Source: Chrysomallon squamiferum
Lineage: Eukaryota > Mollusca > Gastropoda > Neomphalida > Peltospiridae
Length of the DNA: 64,000 nt
Assembly (NCBI GenBank): GCA_012295275.1
Contig: CM022673.1
Span: forward strand, 16,351,310-16,415,309
Reading direction: 5' to 3'
Shown here: in pieces, positions 12,597 through 25,037 of the stretch
How the letters are laid out: every line of letters starts with the position of its first letter
Position numbering within the stretch: the stretch's first letter is position 1
The notes under the pieces: model-generated
Databases searched by the model: none
Seen by the model: only the letters and a program-made list of their open reading frames with translations
Told to the model about the DNA's origin: nothing
Position numbers and translations under genes: made by a program

Positions 12597-12735
12597 GTGT
12601 GTATCTACATCTATAGGTATATGTGCATGTATGAGTATGTGTTTGTATGTATACATGTATACATCTATGTATGATGTATGTATCTATGTGTGTTTATGTA
12701 TGTATGTATGTTTGTATGTATGTATGTATGTACAA
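12597..12735. repeat. GTAT/GTATGT-rich repeat
   Basis: Imperfect TGTATG units ending in a cleaner (TATG)n tract at about 12695-12731. Confidence 0.88.
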
Positions 12736-14139
12736 AATGTTCTGATTGCATAATTTAATTAATTCAAATCTGTATCTAAGCAAACATAAATCAAATGGCA
12801 TTAATATATATATATAACATAGTCTATAAACCAATGTTTAAGTAAGATAACTTACAGAAATTAATAAAAAAAAAAAATTATAAATAAAATAAATCAATAT
12901 ACTAATAAAAAAGAGAGAAAAAAAAAGAAGAAAAAAAAACTAAATAACTAAAATAAATAAATAATTGATTACTGAAGAATAATGATTAAAAAAGCATTTT
13001 GCTATGTCAGTATAGGTGAATGATCATTCCATGGTATTAAGATATGCAAAGAGAAAAAAGGCATTCAGATCACAGTTGACAAATAATTATTTTGCATGTC
13101 AGAGAGTTGACACAGAGTAATCAGCCTTGATGTAAATCTCCATCTGCTTCCTTTGTGAAACATGAAAGTTGTAGAGGAAAGGGAAATAATCAGTGATGTG
13201 AATGACAGTTGTATTATTTTAATCAGTCATATAGCAGATCTGTTTGTTTTGCTTTTTTTAATTATTTTTTTTTAAATGAATTTTTATATTCTCAAGGATA
13301 GTTTCTTTTAATATTATTTTATTTTAGTAAATAGATTAAATAGTAAATGCTATCAATTCAGTGTGTAAAATAGCCGTATTTTATTATTATGTTGGACAGT
13401 AAAAGAAGATAAAACATAAATACATGGAATGTCCACAGAGGTTTGTTCACAAAGTTGTAACTCGAAGATAAAGGAGTAGGAACATTAACAAAAATATAAT
13501 AATAATATAAATATCATTAAATGAAATCATTTTACATTGTTCAAAAGAGAACTGACTTTAAATCTGGTTTGATGTTTCGTTTCGAATTCTAACAAAAAGT
13601 CACAGAATATTGTTTTGTTTGTTTTTCTCTTTTATTTAATATTTAAAAAAAAATTATTTCTATATAATATAACTGATTTGTACTTTGAGTTTAATAAAAT
13701 TTTAAATTACCGTTTATACTCTTTTTTCATCACACTCTCTAATGAAAAATTAACTCTAATTACCAATTTATTTCCTTTCAGAGTAATCTTCTTCATCTAA
13801 CATTCATAACAAATTGTTATTGAAATTGTTACTTTTAATTTTTAAAATTCAATCATTTTTCTTTTATTCTTGAAACTGAGTTTAATTTACAAGACTGGGA
13901 TTTTGTGTTTTGGAGATTTTCTTTTCATTGATTTTTCTTTTAGAAGTATAGAATTTCAATCTGGTATCATACTGCAGTGAACAAAGAGAGTTAAAAAATA
14001 TATCAAGGGTTTTATTTGATGTTTTTCATAAACTGGAGTAAAAAAAACAGTAATTGTTCTGAAAATGACAAGAATACCATATTGTTTAGTCATATATTAT
14101 GAAGTAATGACATGACTATTAATAATAACAATAAGACAA

Positions 14140-14203
14140 CTACTACTTCTACAACTGCAGCTACTACTATTAGTATTACTAGCACTACAATTACTACTGT
14201 TAT

Positions 14204-14236
<33 letters not shown>

Positions 14237-14250
14237 ATCTACTATTACTG
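14140..14250. repeat. Imperfect (TAC)n/(ACT)n repeat
   Basis: Trinucleotide tract of actact, tattac and cttcta variants, about 110 bp, flanked by a gatgataatgat tract on the right (14335-14375). Confidence 0.85.
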
Positions 14251-15822
14251 GTAACAACAGCAGCAACAGTAAAAAGAAGAACAGGAATTAGAAAAATAAT
14301 AACAAATTATGTAGATATTAAGGATAATTGTGGTAATGATGATGATAATGATAATGGCAATGATGATGGTAAGGATTATTGGTAAAACTAGTCTGTGGTA
14401 TGTTAAATAAAGCTGTGAAGGAAAACATTTAAAAACTGTTACTAAAAGATGAGAGAACACACACAGAGTGATAATAATCTACCATCATTTAGCTTATACA
14501 CATTTTTCTGACATCATTACTTGCATGCTACTGTTATATGTAGCCTATAACATTCGCTAATTCAACATGACTTGTATATTAAAAAAAAAAAAAAAAAACT
14601 AACTAACTGAAAACAAAAAATCTCAATGTTTTTCTAGTTTATGCTTCTGTTATTTTACCTGAAGTTATCAACACACCTGGGGATTTAGGAAGATAACAGT
14701 CAAACCACACATCATATCACATCTACCTATCTTGTTTTCCAATCACATTTTAGAGATAAACACATTTCCAACATTATTCCTCTTAGTGCAATGTAAATGT
14801 TCTGAGATTTTCAGGGATTTTCTTTTTTAATCTAAGCACTCCGATTGTTTTAAGATACCACCTGTCCAGGTGTGCAGATTGTTTTGAGATGATACCTGTG
14901 CAGCTGTGTGGTAAATAAAAAAGTCAGGTAAATCTCGGGGTTAAGTGGCAAATCTGCATCTTAATCTTCAAAGATTCTAGATTACACAGGTAAAGAAAAC
15001 AAAAAATATTTCTGATTTGTTGTTGAAGTTGAAGGTTCTGTTTTGAGTATACTCTTCTTGATTTTTGTTTAATAATGATAATAAAGATATTAAAGTTATA
15101 AAATATACTCAAGTATCATTTTTATGAATTTTAATAGATTGTTATGTTTAAAATGAAAATAAAAGAAAGGACTGATCCATTTTTTCACTTACTTGTTAAC
15201 AACAATAACAAAATAACAATATAATAATAATAATAATAAGAAGAACAAGTAAGAAGAAGAAGAAGATTTATATTAATTTACTATGGACATAAACATTTAT
15301 TTTGAAATATAATAATATTTTCTGATAAAATATGTGTATTATTCTTAAATCATTATATTTGATGTAATATAATTATTATTATAATCTGCAATAATATAAA
15401 ATACTAGTTTTTATCATATTTTTAATTAAGAAAACATTAAATATCTATAATAATGTCTGTTTATTAACTTAAGTTACTGTATGAATTATAATGAAACATC
15501 TACAGACATTTTTATTATTACTATGAAAAAAGCCCAGTGTTTTGCTCATGGTAATTTATTACTATGACAACATGGAAAAAACCCAAGGTTTTGCTTATGG
15601 CAATGTTGGTAAATGTTTATACCTGCCACCTGTTCATTTCACAAACTTTCAGGTATAAATACATATTGCTCACATGTTGCTGTCAGTTTTTATTTCTTCA
15701 TTACAAAACAGATTTTCAACAGATTAGCAAATTTATTCAGTAAAATTGTCTTTTTCTTTATTTCTTTATTTTTGATTTTGTTTTGGAGCAGAGATGAAAA
15801 GTCACCTTTCTAAAAGATCAAA

Positions 15823-16090
15823 TAGTCACCATGTTAAAGGACCAAATAGTCACCATGTTAAATGATCAAATAGTCCCCATCTTAAGAGATCATATAGTCA
15901 CCATGTTAAAAGATCAAATAGTCCCCATGTTAAACGATCAAATAGTCACCATGTTAAAAGATCAAATCGTCACAATGTTAAACAATCATAAAGTCACCAT
16001 GTTAAGAGATCAGATAGTCACCATATTAAACAATCAAATAGTCACCATGTTAAGAGATCATATAGTCACCTTGTTAAGAGATGACATTTT
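15823..16090. repeat. 24-bp minisatellite with open frame
   Basis: About eleven copies of a 24-bp unit, tcaccatgttaaaagatcaa plus atag. Because 24 is a multiple of three, the + strand stays open and reads as an eight-residue repeat resembling MLKDQIVT for about 91 codons. No splice borders, flanking coding sequence or independent start context support translation, so I call it a repeat. Confidence 0.92.
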
Positions 16091-16527
16091 CATTCTCCCA
16101 AAATAGCTAATAACATTACTAGTAACAAGCAGCAAGGACCTATTTTGATACTTCATTTGATGACTCATGTTTTCACTCTGTAATAATTACTCATTTAAAG
16201 AATTTCTATTACCATCCTTTAAAAAAATCTTTTTCAAAGACATCAAAGAATATGTCCTCCTTTATTCAAGATAAATTTAAACACATCAGGTACGGCTTGT
16301 ATCACACCTCCATGTGTTAGTAAACAGTGGCTGGCTACATACAGAACTCTAAACAGGTGATAATATTTTGTTGATGAAGGTGATGAAAAGGTTATCTAAA
16401 ATGATGTCTTCAAAGTAGGCAATAACTTCAACTAACTGACAAAGCTAGCCATAATTCCGGTTTCATCTTTGTGATTACACTTTTATGGGGCTAAAAGGTT
16501 GGGGGAAGATTTGTTACAACTTGTAGG

Positions 16528-16730
16528 TTAACTGGAAGTTGTGATTTATCTCCTCTTGCAGGAAGACTCTTTTATGTGATAAGAATAGAAAAGGTTAACA
16601 GGCTGATTTTTTTTCTTTCTTCAGATATCTTGGAAAACATGATAATAATATTATTGGCTCTTTTCTACTTGTGATTTATCTACTTCTGTAGGAGACTCTT
16701 TTATATGATAAGAGTAAGAAAAGTCATGAC
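16528..16730. repeat. Diverged tandem duplication, about 135 bp apart
   Basis: The segment gttgtgatttatctcctctt (near 16538) with gactcttttatgtgataaga recurs near 16670 as cttgtgatttatctacttct and gactcttttatatgataaga. Two old copies of one unit. Confidence 0.75.
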
Positions 16731-17051
16731 AAATAAACTCACAAAAGAACTTAGCTTTCTTTGCCTTATGGCAATAACACATTCAGCAAATCAGCCAAAA
16801 ATTAATCTTTTGTTTACATCCTTTCTTGATGGAACTGTTAGAGTTTTCTTTCCCATAAAAATGTATTTACCTGTTCAACACTGATTACTATTACTCTATA
16901 GGTTTGATTTTGAATACATTTTATAATTTAAAATAACACTGATTGTGATTAAAAATAATCATTGCCATAATTATCATCATGATAATGATTAATATTATTA
17001 TCATTATCTGCATCATTGTTTTAATTTTACTTCTTATTGTTACTGATACTG

Positions 17052-17068
17052 TTATTTATTATTATTAT

Positions 17069-17101
<33 letters not shown>

Positions 17102-17110
17102 AAGTAGTAG
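17052..17110. repeat. (TTA)n to (TAG)n microsatellite
   Basis: A short TTA tract changes into about 12 TAG units. The matching Ser-rich and Leu-rich frames on opposite strands are artefacts. Confidence 0.95.
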
Positions 17111-17879
17111 TTGTAGTATTAGTATTACTATTGATCTATATTTTTCTTTACTTTTTAAATGCACTATTCCAGGTAAGAAAATATGCTGGTTTAAAATCAA
17201 TATCCTAGTTTTCACGGTCAGCATTATCAGTATTATCAACATCATGACATTTAAAACATGTAATTTGATTCACTTTTTCACCTTCAGCTGGTTGAATCAG
17301 GCTCATCTACATCACCAGACAAATCATTAACAAGCGTTTCACCTGATACATGATTTAATAATTCAAAACATGGCTTTTTATACAACATTAAACTTTAATA
17401 TTCGACACGGCTCACATTATTTCATTTCATTGTAGGCAGAGAGTAACCTGGAATTAATATTATGGGAATTCTACGTGTAAAATCAATGCAAAACATATTG
17501 TTAGATTTCTAACATATTAAAAATGTATAAAAAAAAGTCATTTGAGTACAGTAAACAAGTAATTTGAATGGCATGGTGCTATGTAATTGGATGGGGGAAT
17601 GTAATAAGGATATTTCAATAACATGTAATTAACAAGTTTTAATTTCTGGAGGATTTTTTTTTTTCAATCTGTTCTATGTTTTCCTACATCAGTCTCCCTT
17701 TTATCTATTTTCCTTTTGACTCTTTCCTTCTTTAACTCTGTTTCCCTCTTTTTATTTCTCTCTCCATCTTAATATCAGTCTTTTCTCTATCTCTTTGTAT
17801 TTCTCTCTTTATATCTCTCTCTTTCTGAATATAATAAATATATATCTATTCACACACATTCATGCTTGCATCTGTATCT

Positions 17880-17882
<3 letters not shown>

Positions 17883-17960
<78 letters not shown>
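17883..17960. repeat. (CT)n microsatellite
   Basis: About 39 uninterrupted CT units inside a longer pyrimidine-rich stretch (17690-17990). Confidence 0.99.
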
Positions 17961-17964
<4 letters not shown>

Positions 17965-18201
17965 CACCCTTTCTCCTTCTTTTCAGACTGCATGTATAAC
18001 TGGTTAATTGTATTTTTTCTGTGCTATTTTGTGCACTAGATAAACCACAGTAATAAACTATAGATGTGTGTTTTGACCTTGAACAGCTCAAAGAGTGCTC
18101 TGTAAGAAATAGAGGAATGTAACAAGGATATTTTGGTAACCTGTTATTAACAAGAATTGTTTTCCAGATTTTATATATATAATTATTTACATACATTATT
18201 A

Positions 18202-18202
<1 letters not shown>

Positions 18203-18250
<48 letters not shown>
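18203..18250. repeat. (TG)n microsatellite
   Basis: About 24 uninterrupted TG units. Complementary to the CA tract about 0.9 kb downstream in the same intron. Confidence 0.99.
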
Positions 18251-18253
<3 letters not shown>

Positions 18254-19152
18254 ACTTGTTTTTTCAAAGTCTTTTAGTTTCCTGTGTTTCATTCTCTCTC
18301 TCCAGTATTTAGTATATGAAGATTTTGTTTAAGAATTTACACAAGAAAGAAATGAATATACTTTCATTTGAGATGAGAGTTTTCATGTTTAACACATTAA
18401 GAAACAAGCAAATAAATTTTGCAAAAAAAATAATAATGAAATAAAACCAATGAACAAACAGACACATGATTTTTCATATTCATCACAAGTTTTCATTTTC
18501 TGTTTTTAAAATATTAAGAGGTGGTTTGGAATGGAAGATAATGGATTAATCCTGAAACCAACAGTGTCTCAGACAAATGTTATATCACTAAGCTACATAC
18601 AGTCCATTTTTTTTCAGAAATAAAAGATACAGTTGAATACTGTTGTTTTTGTTGGCGTTCACTCCATTTTAGTTTTTAACACATTTTCTTGTCAGACAAA
18701 TTACAGTGTATATTCTTTTTTCTTACTATGTCATTTGTTATAGTTTTCTTTTAGATATTTCTTGCTGCATCTTATTGTTGTATTTTTTCTTGTAAACATC
18801 TGCTGCTTTACACATTTATGTTTCTGCTTATTTGTAGACATTTGTGTTGCTGTAATCATGTGTTGTAAACATTTACATTGTTGTGTTTTTCTTGTAATCA
18901 TTTGTTGCTATAAAGATTTGTGTTGTCATATAGTTTGTTTTCTTGTAAACAGTTATACTGGTGTAAACATCTGGTTGCACTGTCTTATTGTAAATACTGG
19001 TGCTGATAACTGGCTGGTTGTCAAGGTGAGATGCAACGACCTTGATACATAATTTGTGTCTCTGTGGGTGTTTATGTGTATGAACATGTATTTAGATATG
19101 TGTGTGCAGATCTCTATATATATACATTCATACATAGATACATACCTATAAA

Positions 19153-19154
<2 letters not shown>

Positions 19155-19216
<62 letters not shown>

Positions 19217-19231
19217 TATATATATATATAT
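19155..19231. repeat. (CA)n followed by (TA)n
   Basis: About 31 CA units with two small interruptions, then eight TA units. Confidence 0.98.
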
Positions 19232-19564
19232 ACTTCTTTTTCCCTCTTTTTTTAAATTCACAAATCAAAATAACATCTAATTTAAATACTAGAGGGATTA
19301 AAAAAAAAAAAAATCTTTTTTTTCAGTAGTTAATTTAATCTAAAACAACAAAAAATATGGGTTTCAAATATGAAATATAAGATAGTTTTGCTGTATCATA
19401 TTCTGCATATAAGAATTTAAAATAAAAAAAATTGATAACTGTTTTACTGATTAATTCTTGATGCGTTCAAACTGATTTTGAAATTACCAGATTTCCTACA
19501 GTGACTCTTTATCTACAATAACTTATTATAAATTATTGAAAGTTAAATATATTATATAATTCTC

Positions 19565-19945
19565 AACATTTTATTAAGCTATGTATTTCTCTAATTCTCT
19601 CTTTTTAAGCTATATTTTTCTCTAATTTCAATATTTTATTTAAGCTATATTTTTCTCTAATTTCAATATTTTATTTAACCTATATTTTTCTCAAATTTCA
19701 ATATTTTAATTAACGTATATTTTTCTCTAATTTCAATATTTTATTTAATCTATATTTTTCTCTAATTTCAATATATTATTTAACCTATATTTTTCTCTAA
19801 TTTCAGTATTTTATTTAAGCTATAGTTTTCTCTAATTCTCTCTTTTTAAGCTATATTTTTCTCTAATTTCAATATTTCATTTAAGCTATATTTTTCTCTA
19901 ATTTCAATATTTCATTTAATCTATATTTTTCTCTAATTTCAAGAC
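19565..19945. repeat. 35-bp minisatellite
   Basis: About ten copies of a unit built from ctctaatttcaatattttat and ttaagctatattttt. Some copies are shortened (ctctaattctctctttttaa). Confidence 0.94.
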
Positions 19946-21529
19946 TATTTAAGCATTTTCTTTTGATGCTGTGCAAGAAGTGTTATTTTCAGCTGCAGAT
20001 CAGTTCTTCAAGTATTTAAGACAATCTGCTTATCTCCAACTTAATTGTTGTGGAAGTGTTACTGTTGGATTTAACTCTAAAAGCCATTTCAACTAAATTG
20101 GTATAAAACTTTTAAAATAATTTGAATGCATCAGTTTTAAAACCAGTTCATGGACTTTAGCATTAGAAGTTATAAATAGTTTCAAAATCATTTTGAGTAA
20201 ACTTTGTACAAAGAGGTTTAAATATTTAAAGCCAGTTCACACAAAATGACTTTTAAAAAGTTTATTGATAAATGTTCAGTAATTAAATTTTTATCATTTA
20301 AAAAAAAAAAAAAAAAAAAAAAATTAATTAGTCATTAATGTTTCATAATAAATGTCAGCATTTTGTAGGACATTACATTTGATTGACACTGTTAAGTATA
20401 CTATTATAAAAACATCTTTTTTTAAATTTTTTGTTTGGCATTATGAAACTTTAACATTTTGTACAGCCATGTTAAATGTTAAATTAACTAATACTCAGAC
20501 ATGATCAACAAGATTAAATGAATATATGGTAGTAAACCTAATTTTATTTTTGTTTTAATCAGTTCTTTTTTATATTTAGCTTTATGAAACTTTAGCATTT
20601 TGTCCATACATTGCCTAATACTTAATCTCGAAACTTAATAGTATTTATTTTTTAAGACAGCTATAAATTTCTGTTTTAATCAGTTTTTTCCTTATTTAAC
20701 ATCATAAAACTTTTTAAATATTTAGTTTTTGCTAATATTAAAATACATTTTATATGTTTTCCAACATTTATTGATTAACAATATTAATTAGAAAAAAAAT
20801 ATAATGAAAACAAAAATATACAAAAATCAATATGATGGATTTTAGAAAAAAAGATCTTGTTTTGGAAACACCATTGGTTTAAACAAAATTTTGTTCCATA
20901 TTTAATGTTTGTCTGATGGGGATGGGGGAGGTTATTATATGCACAGCTGTTGTGAAAATATTTTTAAAACTTCAAAATATTGCTAATTTACACTGATTTA
21001 ACTGTTGGTTTAAAAATTATTATTGTTGTTGTTTTTGTTGTTGCTGCTGTTATTTTATTATTATATTTGTTTCACTCTGTTTGGAATCATTTCTGGTTTC
21101 TGTCTTTCTGCCTTACTCTTTTGGTTCTGTTGTTTTAATATTATTTTAAAATCATTTTAAATTATAACTTTAAGGCATTAATTATTGTAAATCTAATCAC
21201 CTAAGACATTTTCATACACAAATAAAAATAATTAAACTTCTTTCCATCAAAACATTACAAAAATAAAATTACAGTTTACTATTTCTTTCATTTCTAACTG
21301 GCAAAAATAAAATTTAATATTTTAATTTAAAAAAGGTTTCTTTTTAAATCTTTACTTTTTATCAATTAAGTGTATCTAATAAAACTTAAATTCACAGAAT
21401 TTTGTTTTAAAATTCTAAGCTATAAAACAGTTATAAAACTCACTTCTCTGATATTAATAATATTACATATGAGTCAGTCTTGAACATTATCTTTCAATCA
21501 TGAAATGAAAAATTTATGATTTAACTTGT

Positions 21530-22010
21530 ATACAAAATATTTATCTGATACAACAAATGTTTAACTTTGAATACAAAAATATTTAACATGGATACAATAT
21601 ATTTAACTTGCATACAAAACATTTAATTTATGTACAAAAAATTTAACTTGCATACCAAATATTTAACTTACATACAAAATGTTTAATTTATGTTACAAAA
21701 TATTTAACTTTGCTTACAAAATATTTAACTTACGTACAAAATATTTTACTTGTATACAAAATATTAACTTATATACAAAATATTTAATTTGGATACAAAA
21801 TATTTAATTTATATACAAATTATTTAATTTTTATCCAAAATATTTAACTTATGTACAAAATATTTAACATACAAACTATTTAACTTTCATCCAAACTATT
21901 TAACTTACATAGAAAATAACATACAAAATATTTAACTTATATACAAAATATTTAACTTGCATAAAATGATTAACTTACATACAAAATGTTTATGTTATAT
22001 ACAAAAGTGT
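21530..22010. repeat. 22-bp minisatellite
   Basis: More than twenty copies of a unit close to ttaacttacatacaaaatat, varying at the atac/gtac and tatt/tgtt positions. Old at both ends, tighter in the middle. Confidence 0.94.
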
Positions 22011-23059
22011 ATTACATTACTAGTGAAAATTAGGTATATATTTTGCCAAACATCTTCGTCTGTTTGCAGACTTGTCAGTGATAAATGTATAACTAATATT
22101 ACTTGTTCCACAGATCTTCATTTTCCCTCTGTTATAGCCATTTGTGTACTAACAAGAAAACATAGCCACTGTTTTTACAATACAAGATGTATTTAACAAG
22201 ACAGAACACATCCTGTGAGTAAAACAAAACAAGACTAAATAAAATATTTTGTTTCTAAATATGTGAGAGTTTTTTTGTAAACAAAACAGGTTTTTATATC
22301 ACAGTGACGTCAAAATACAGATTAAATAAATTTCATATGCTTCTAAGTGGACATGATATTTTTGTTTTCTTCTTAGAGAATATGGACAGAAACATGTATT
22401 TAAAAACACACTAGTTAGTGTTTATAAGTTTTTTTGTTAAAATATACTTTGTGGTATTAACAAATAGCCCAATTTTGTATATTTCCAAACTGCTATTTTT
22501 ATTATTTATGTCTCTTGTTAAAGTTTATGTTTGGAGATTGCTAAAAGATTTTTTTTTTTTTTTTCAACTTCCATTAATTGTTTTTATTTTATTTTATTTT
22601 ATTTATATATATATTTTATTATTACCATTATTAATTCTTAAGAATGTTTCATGTAGCAAACCAAATAAACAGTCATTATGTGCTGTATTAAACTTTGCTA
22701 ATAATAAAGGATATAAGTAATATAGCAAATTCACATTTTTGATCTGTGTGCTTACAAAGAAATAAATACTGAAAAAAAGAAAAGAAAACAAAAAGAGAAA
22801 CAATGTGACAGGTATTTCAAATTGCCAGTAAGTTACAGAATAACAATGAAATTAAACAAGATGGAGACATCACATGTAGCAGTTCCTGTTAACACATCTT
22901 ACTTATTAACACATTACTGATTAGCACATTTTACCAGTAGCTTATATTCCATATCCACATGTATGTGAACTATGAAATTGTTAATATCAGGTTCCCTCTC
23001 TGAAAGTGTAATTTTATATTTAAAGATTTTTTTAATTCATCTTAATTATTAAAATATGG

Positions 23060-23086
23060 TTTTGTTACCCATACTAGTATTCACTT

Positions 23087-23124
<38 letters not shown>

Positions 23125-23390
23125 AAACTTCGAAAGATATTCAGAAAAAGTTAACCTTTTGGCTTAGAAAACCAAAAAGAAAAGAACAAGAATATTTTTA
23201 AAAAAAAAGGAAAAAAAAAAAAAAGATTCCTCTACACAGATTTGAACCCACATTTATCAATCAGCAGCATATTGTTTTTTAAAAACCAATCAATATTATA
23301 GATTTTTACATATCCCCAAACAGAAGAAAACTGTTAATACTAAGCATATTGATTCTGTATGATTTTGTTACCCATACTAGTATTAAATTA

Positions 23391-23421
<31 letters not shown>

Positions 23422-23508
23422 AAACTTCGAAAGAAAAATTAGGATTTCTGGATATTCAGAAAATGTTAACCTTTTCGCTTAGAAAACCAAAAAGAAAAGA
23501 ACAAGAAT

Positions 23509-23539
<31 letters not shown>

Positions 23540-23673
23540 GATTCCTCTACACAGATTTGAACCCACATTTTTCAATCAGCAGCATATTGTTCTTAAAAAC
23601 CAATCAATATTATAGATTTTTACATATCCCCAAACAGAAGAAAACTGTTAATACTAAGCATATTGATTCTGTA
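23060..23673. repeat. Two tandem copies of a 300-bp poly(A)-bearing unit
   Basis: Unit 1 (23060-23359) and unit 2 (23360-23673) share tttgttacccatactagtat, a long A run, gttaacctttt, a second A run, gattcctctacacagatttg, and the end agcatattgattctgta. Unit 2 carries about 18 extra bases after cgaaag. On the minus strand, tgggttcaaatctg in both units resembles a tRNA B box (GGTTCRANNC), so a tRNA-derived SINE origin is possible. The 88-residue frame across unit 2 is not a gene. Confidence 0.88.
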
Positions 23674-23689
23674 CCCGTTGTGCACACAT

Positions 23690-23907
23690 GACATGTAAGT
23701 AGTAGCGTGGGTTACTTTTATTGATTGCCGGGTGTGTGTATATCACCGTATTTCTCTGTCACTTGGCCAGTGTTTGTTCAAGTGCTGACTTCCAGCATGT
23801 TAAGACAGTTAGTGTGATGTTGACAATGCCTTGGAATAACAGTGTTTGAAGAAAGTGGTCAAAAATGATGAGCTATTCCGAGTCAACTGATGGAAAACAG
23901 TTTACAG
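23690..23907 (+). promoter_or_regulatory. Possible internal promoter and alternative first exon
   Basis: This stretch has more G+C than its surroundings and little repeat. At 23865 two adjacent ATG codons in good context (aaaaatgatg) open MMSYSESTDGKQFT, followed by a fair donor (ttacag|gtaaca) that leaves one base. That phase would suit exons 5 to 11 but not exon 3 or 4. No TATA box stands out. This is a suggestion only; an unrelated lncRNA or plain intron is equally possible. Confidence 0.25.
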
Positions 23908-24787
23908 GTAACATTTGTATTTGTGTGTACCTTTCTGTGAGGTGGGTTTGTTTGGAAAGGGAAAATGGTGTGTGATGCTGGAATACAGTCCATTTGTGTG
24001 ATTATGGGAGTTTGGTGGGTTTATGTAATGTGAGAAAATGACGAGTTTGTTTGGTAAGTTTGTGATGTGTGTGTTGGGTTTCTTGTTTGTATGTGTTTGT
24101 ATGTGCATGGTATGTTTGTACTGGTATATTTAGATATAAATACTTATATAAAATAATATAAACCAATATATATTTAACAAATATATATATATTTTGTGTG
24201 TGTGTTTAGATATAAATACTTACATAACAATAATACATACCAATATTTTCATGAATATTACTTTTTAAAATTAACAATATGCATGTTAGGATGAAATATA
24301 TGTTCAGTATTTGCAGGACAGATACTTTGCAGATAATTTCATTTATGTAACATATACATAATTACTTATTATGTAAAACCATAATTACATATACATGTAT
24401 TTATTCATCATTTCTGTTGGCTTGTTCTGTGTGGAAATTCCAAAACAAATATCACACTTTTACTTTTATTTCTCTGTAAAATAACAAATTATAAATATTT
24501 TTATATAACTTTAAAATCCCCCATATTATACACTGTCTTTAATCTGGCTTATATAAAATTTGTGCTATTTAATTATATTCATTCTGAAAAAGATTAATGT
24601 ATGGCAGTAATACAAAGTGTATTTTACAGAAACAGTTGTAAAATATCTATTAATTTCACACATTACTTGTTAATTATCTTCTCACACCACTTTCAATATG
24701 TTACAGAAATATCTTTTTTTATAGAATGCGGACAGTTATTCTAAGAATTTTTCATTTTGTTTATAAATGAACGTTACAGAGTAAAAG

Positions 24788-24935
24788 TTGAGTGTTTGCC
24801 TGAGGCCTCAGTGGTCACTGGATCAAGCCTCTTCTCTTCACCCACTGGGTTATTTTTCATTCCAGCCCTTGTCCCAGGGCTGGTTTATTAAAGGTTGTGC
24901 TATTTGTTTTCTAGTAAAAGATAGATTTTTTGATA
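24788..24935 (+). repeat. Candidate tRNA-derived SINE fragment
   Basis: The start gcctcagtggtcactggatc with aagcct resembles a tRNA-like promoter region (A-box then B-box spacing is poor). It is followed by an exact hairpin, ccagccct-tgtccc-agggctgg, at about 24862-24884. G+C is locally high. The 64-residue frame over it has no splice support. An identified SINE family cannot be named. Confidence 0.35.
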
Positions 24936-25013
24936 TCCTGTGTGTGTTTGACTCTGTAAATATGCATTTACTAGTATGCTAATATGTACACCAAAACACA
25001 GATACATACATAA

Positions 25014-25037
25014 AACACACACACACACACACACATA
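25014..25037. repeat. (CA)n microsatellite
   Basis: About 12 CA units within a larger CATA-rich region (24985-25080). Confidence 0.95.

Larger units (their letters stand above)
8797..15800 (+). other. Giant intron, part 1: A+T-rich, no exon seen
   Basis: Start of a 31.1 kb intron (8797-39916). It holds T-rich and TAA/TTA-type low-complexity DNA, the short tandem tracts listed separately, and poly(A) runs near 12860-12940 and 14580-14599. The stretches 9370-9560, 10400-10520, 13000-13230 and 14640-14930 are less repetitive but show no coding frame with splice borders. Confidence 0.6.
15801..23059 (+). other. Giant intron, part 2: minisatellites and microsatellites
   Basis: Contains the 24-bp, 35-bp and 22-bp minisatellites and the CT, TG and CA tracts listed separately. 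16260-16460 and 17160-17480 are relatively complex single-copy-looking sequence with no supported exon. 20000-21500 is plain A+T-rich DNA with a poly(A) run at about 20299-20323. Confidence 0.6.

Noticed and set aside
15831-16106. 91-codon + frame of repeated MLKDQIVT-like units
   Set aside because: A 24-bp minisatellite keeps the frame open by arithmetic; kept only as a low-interest finding.
17846-18292. 148-codon minus-strand frame
   Set aside because: Made from (CT)n and (TG)n microsatellites at either end with ordinary intron between.
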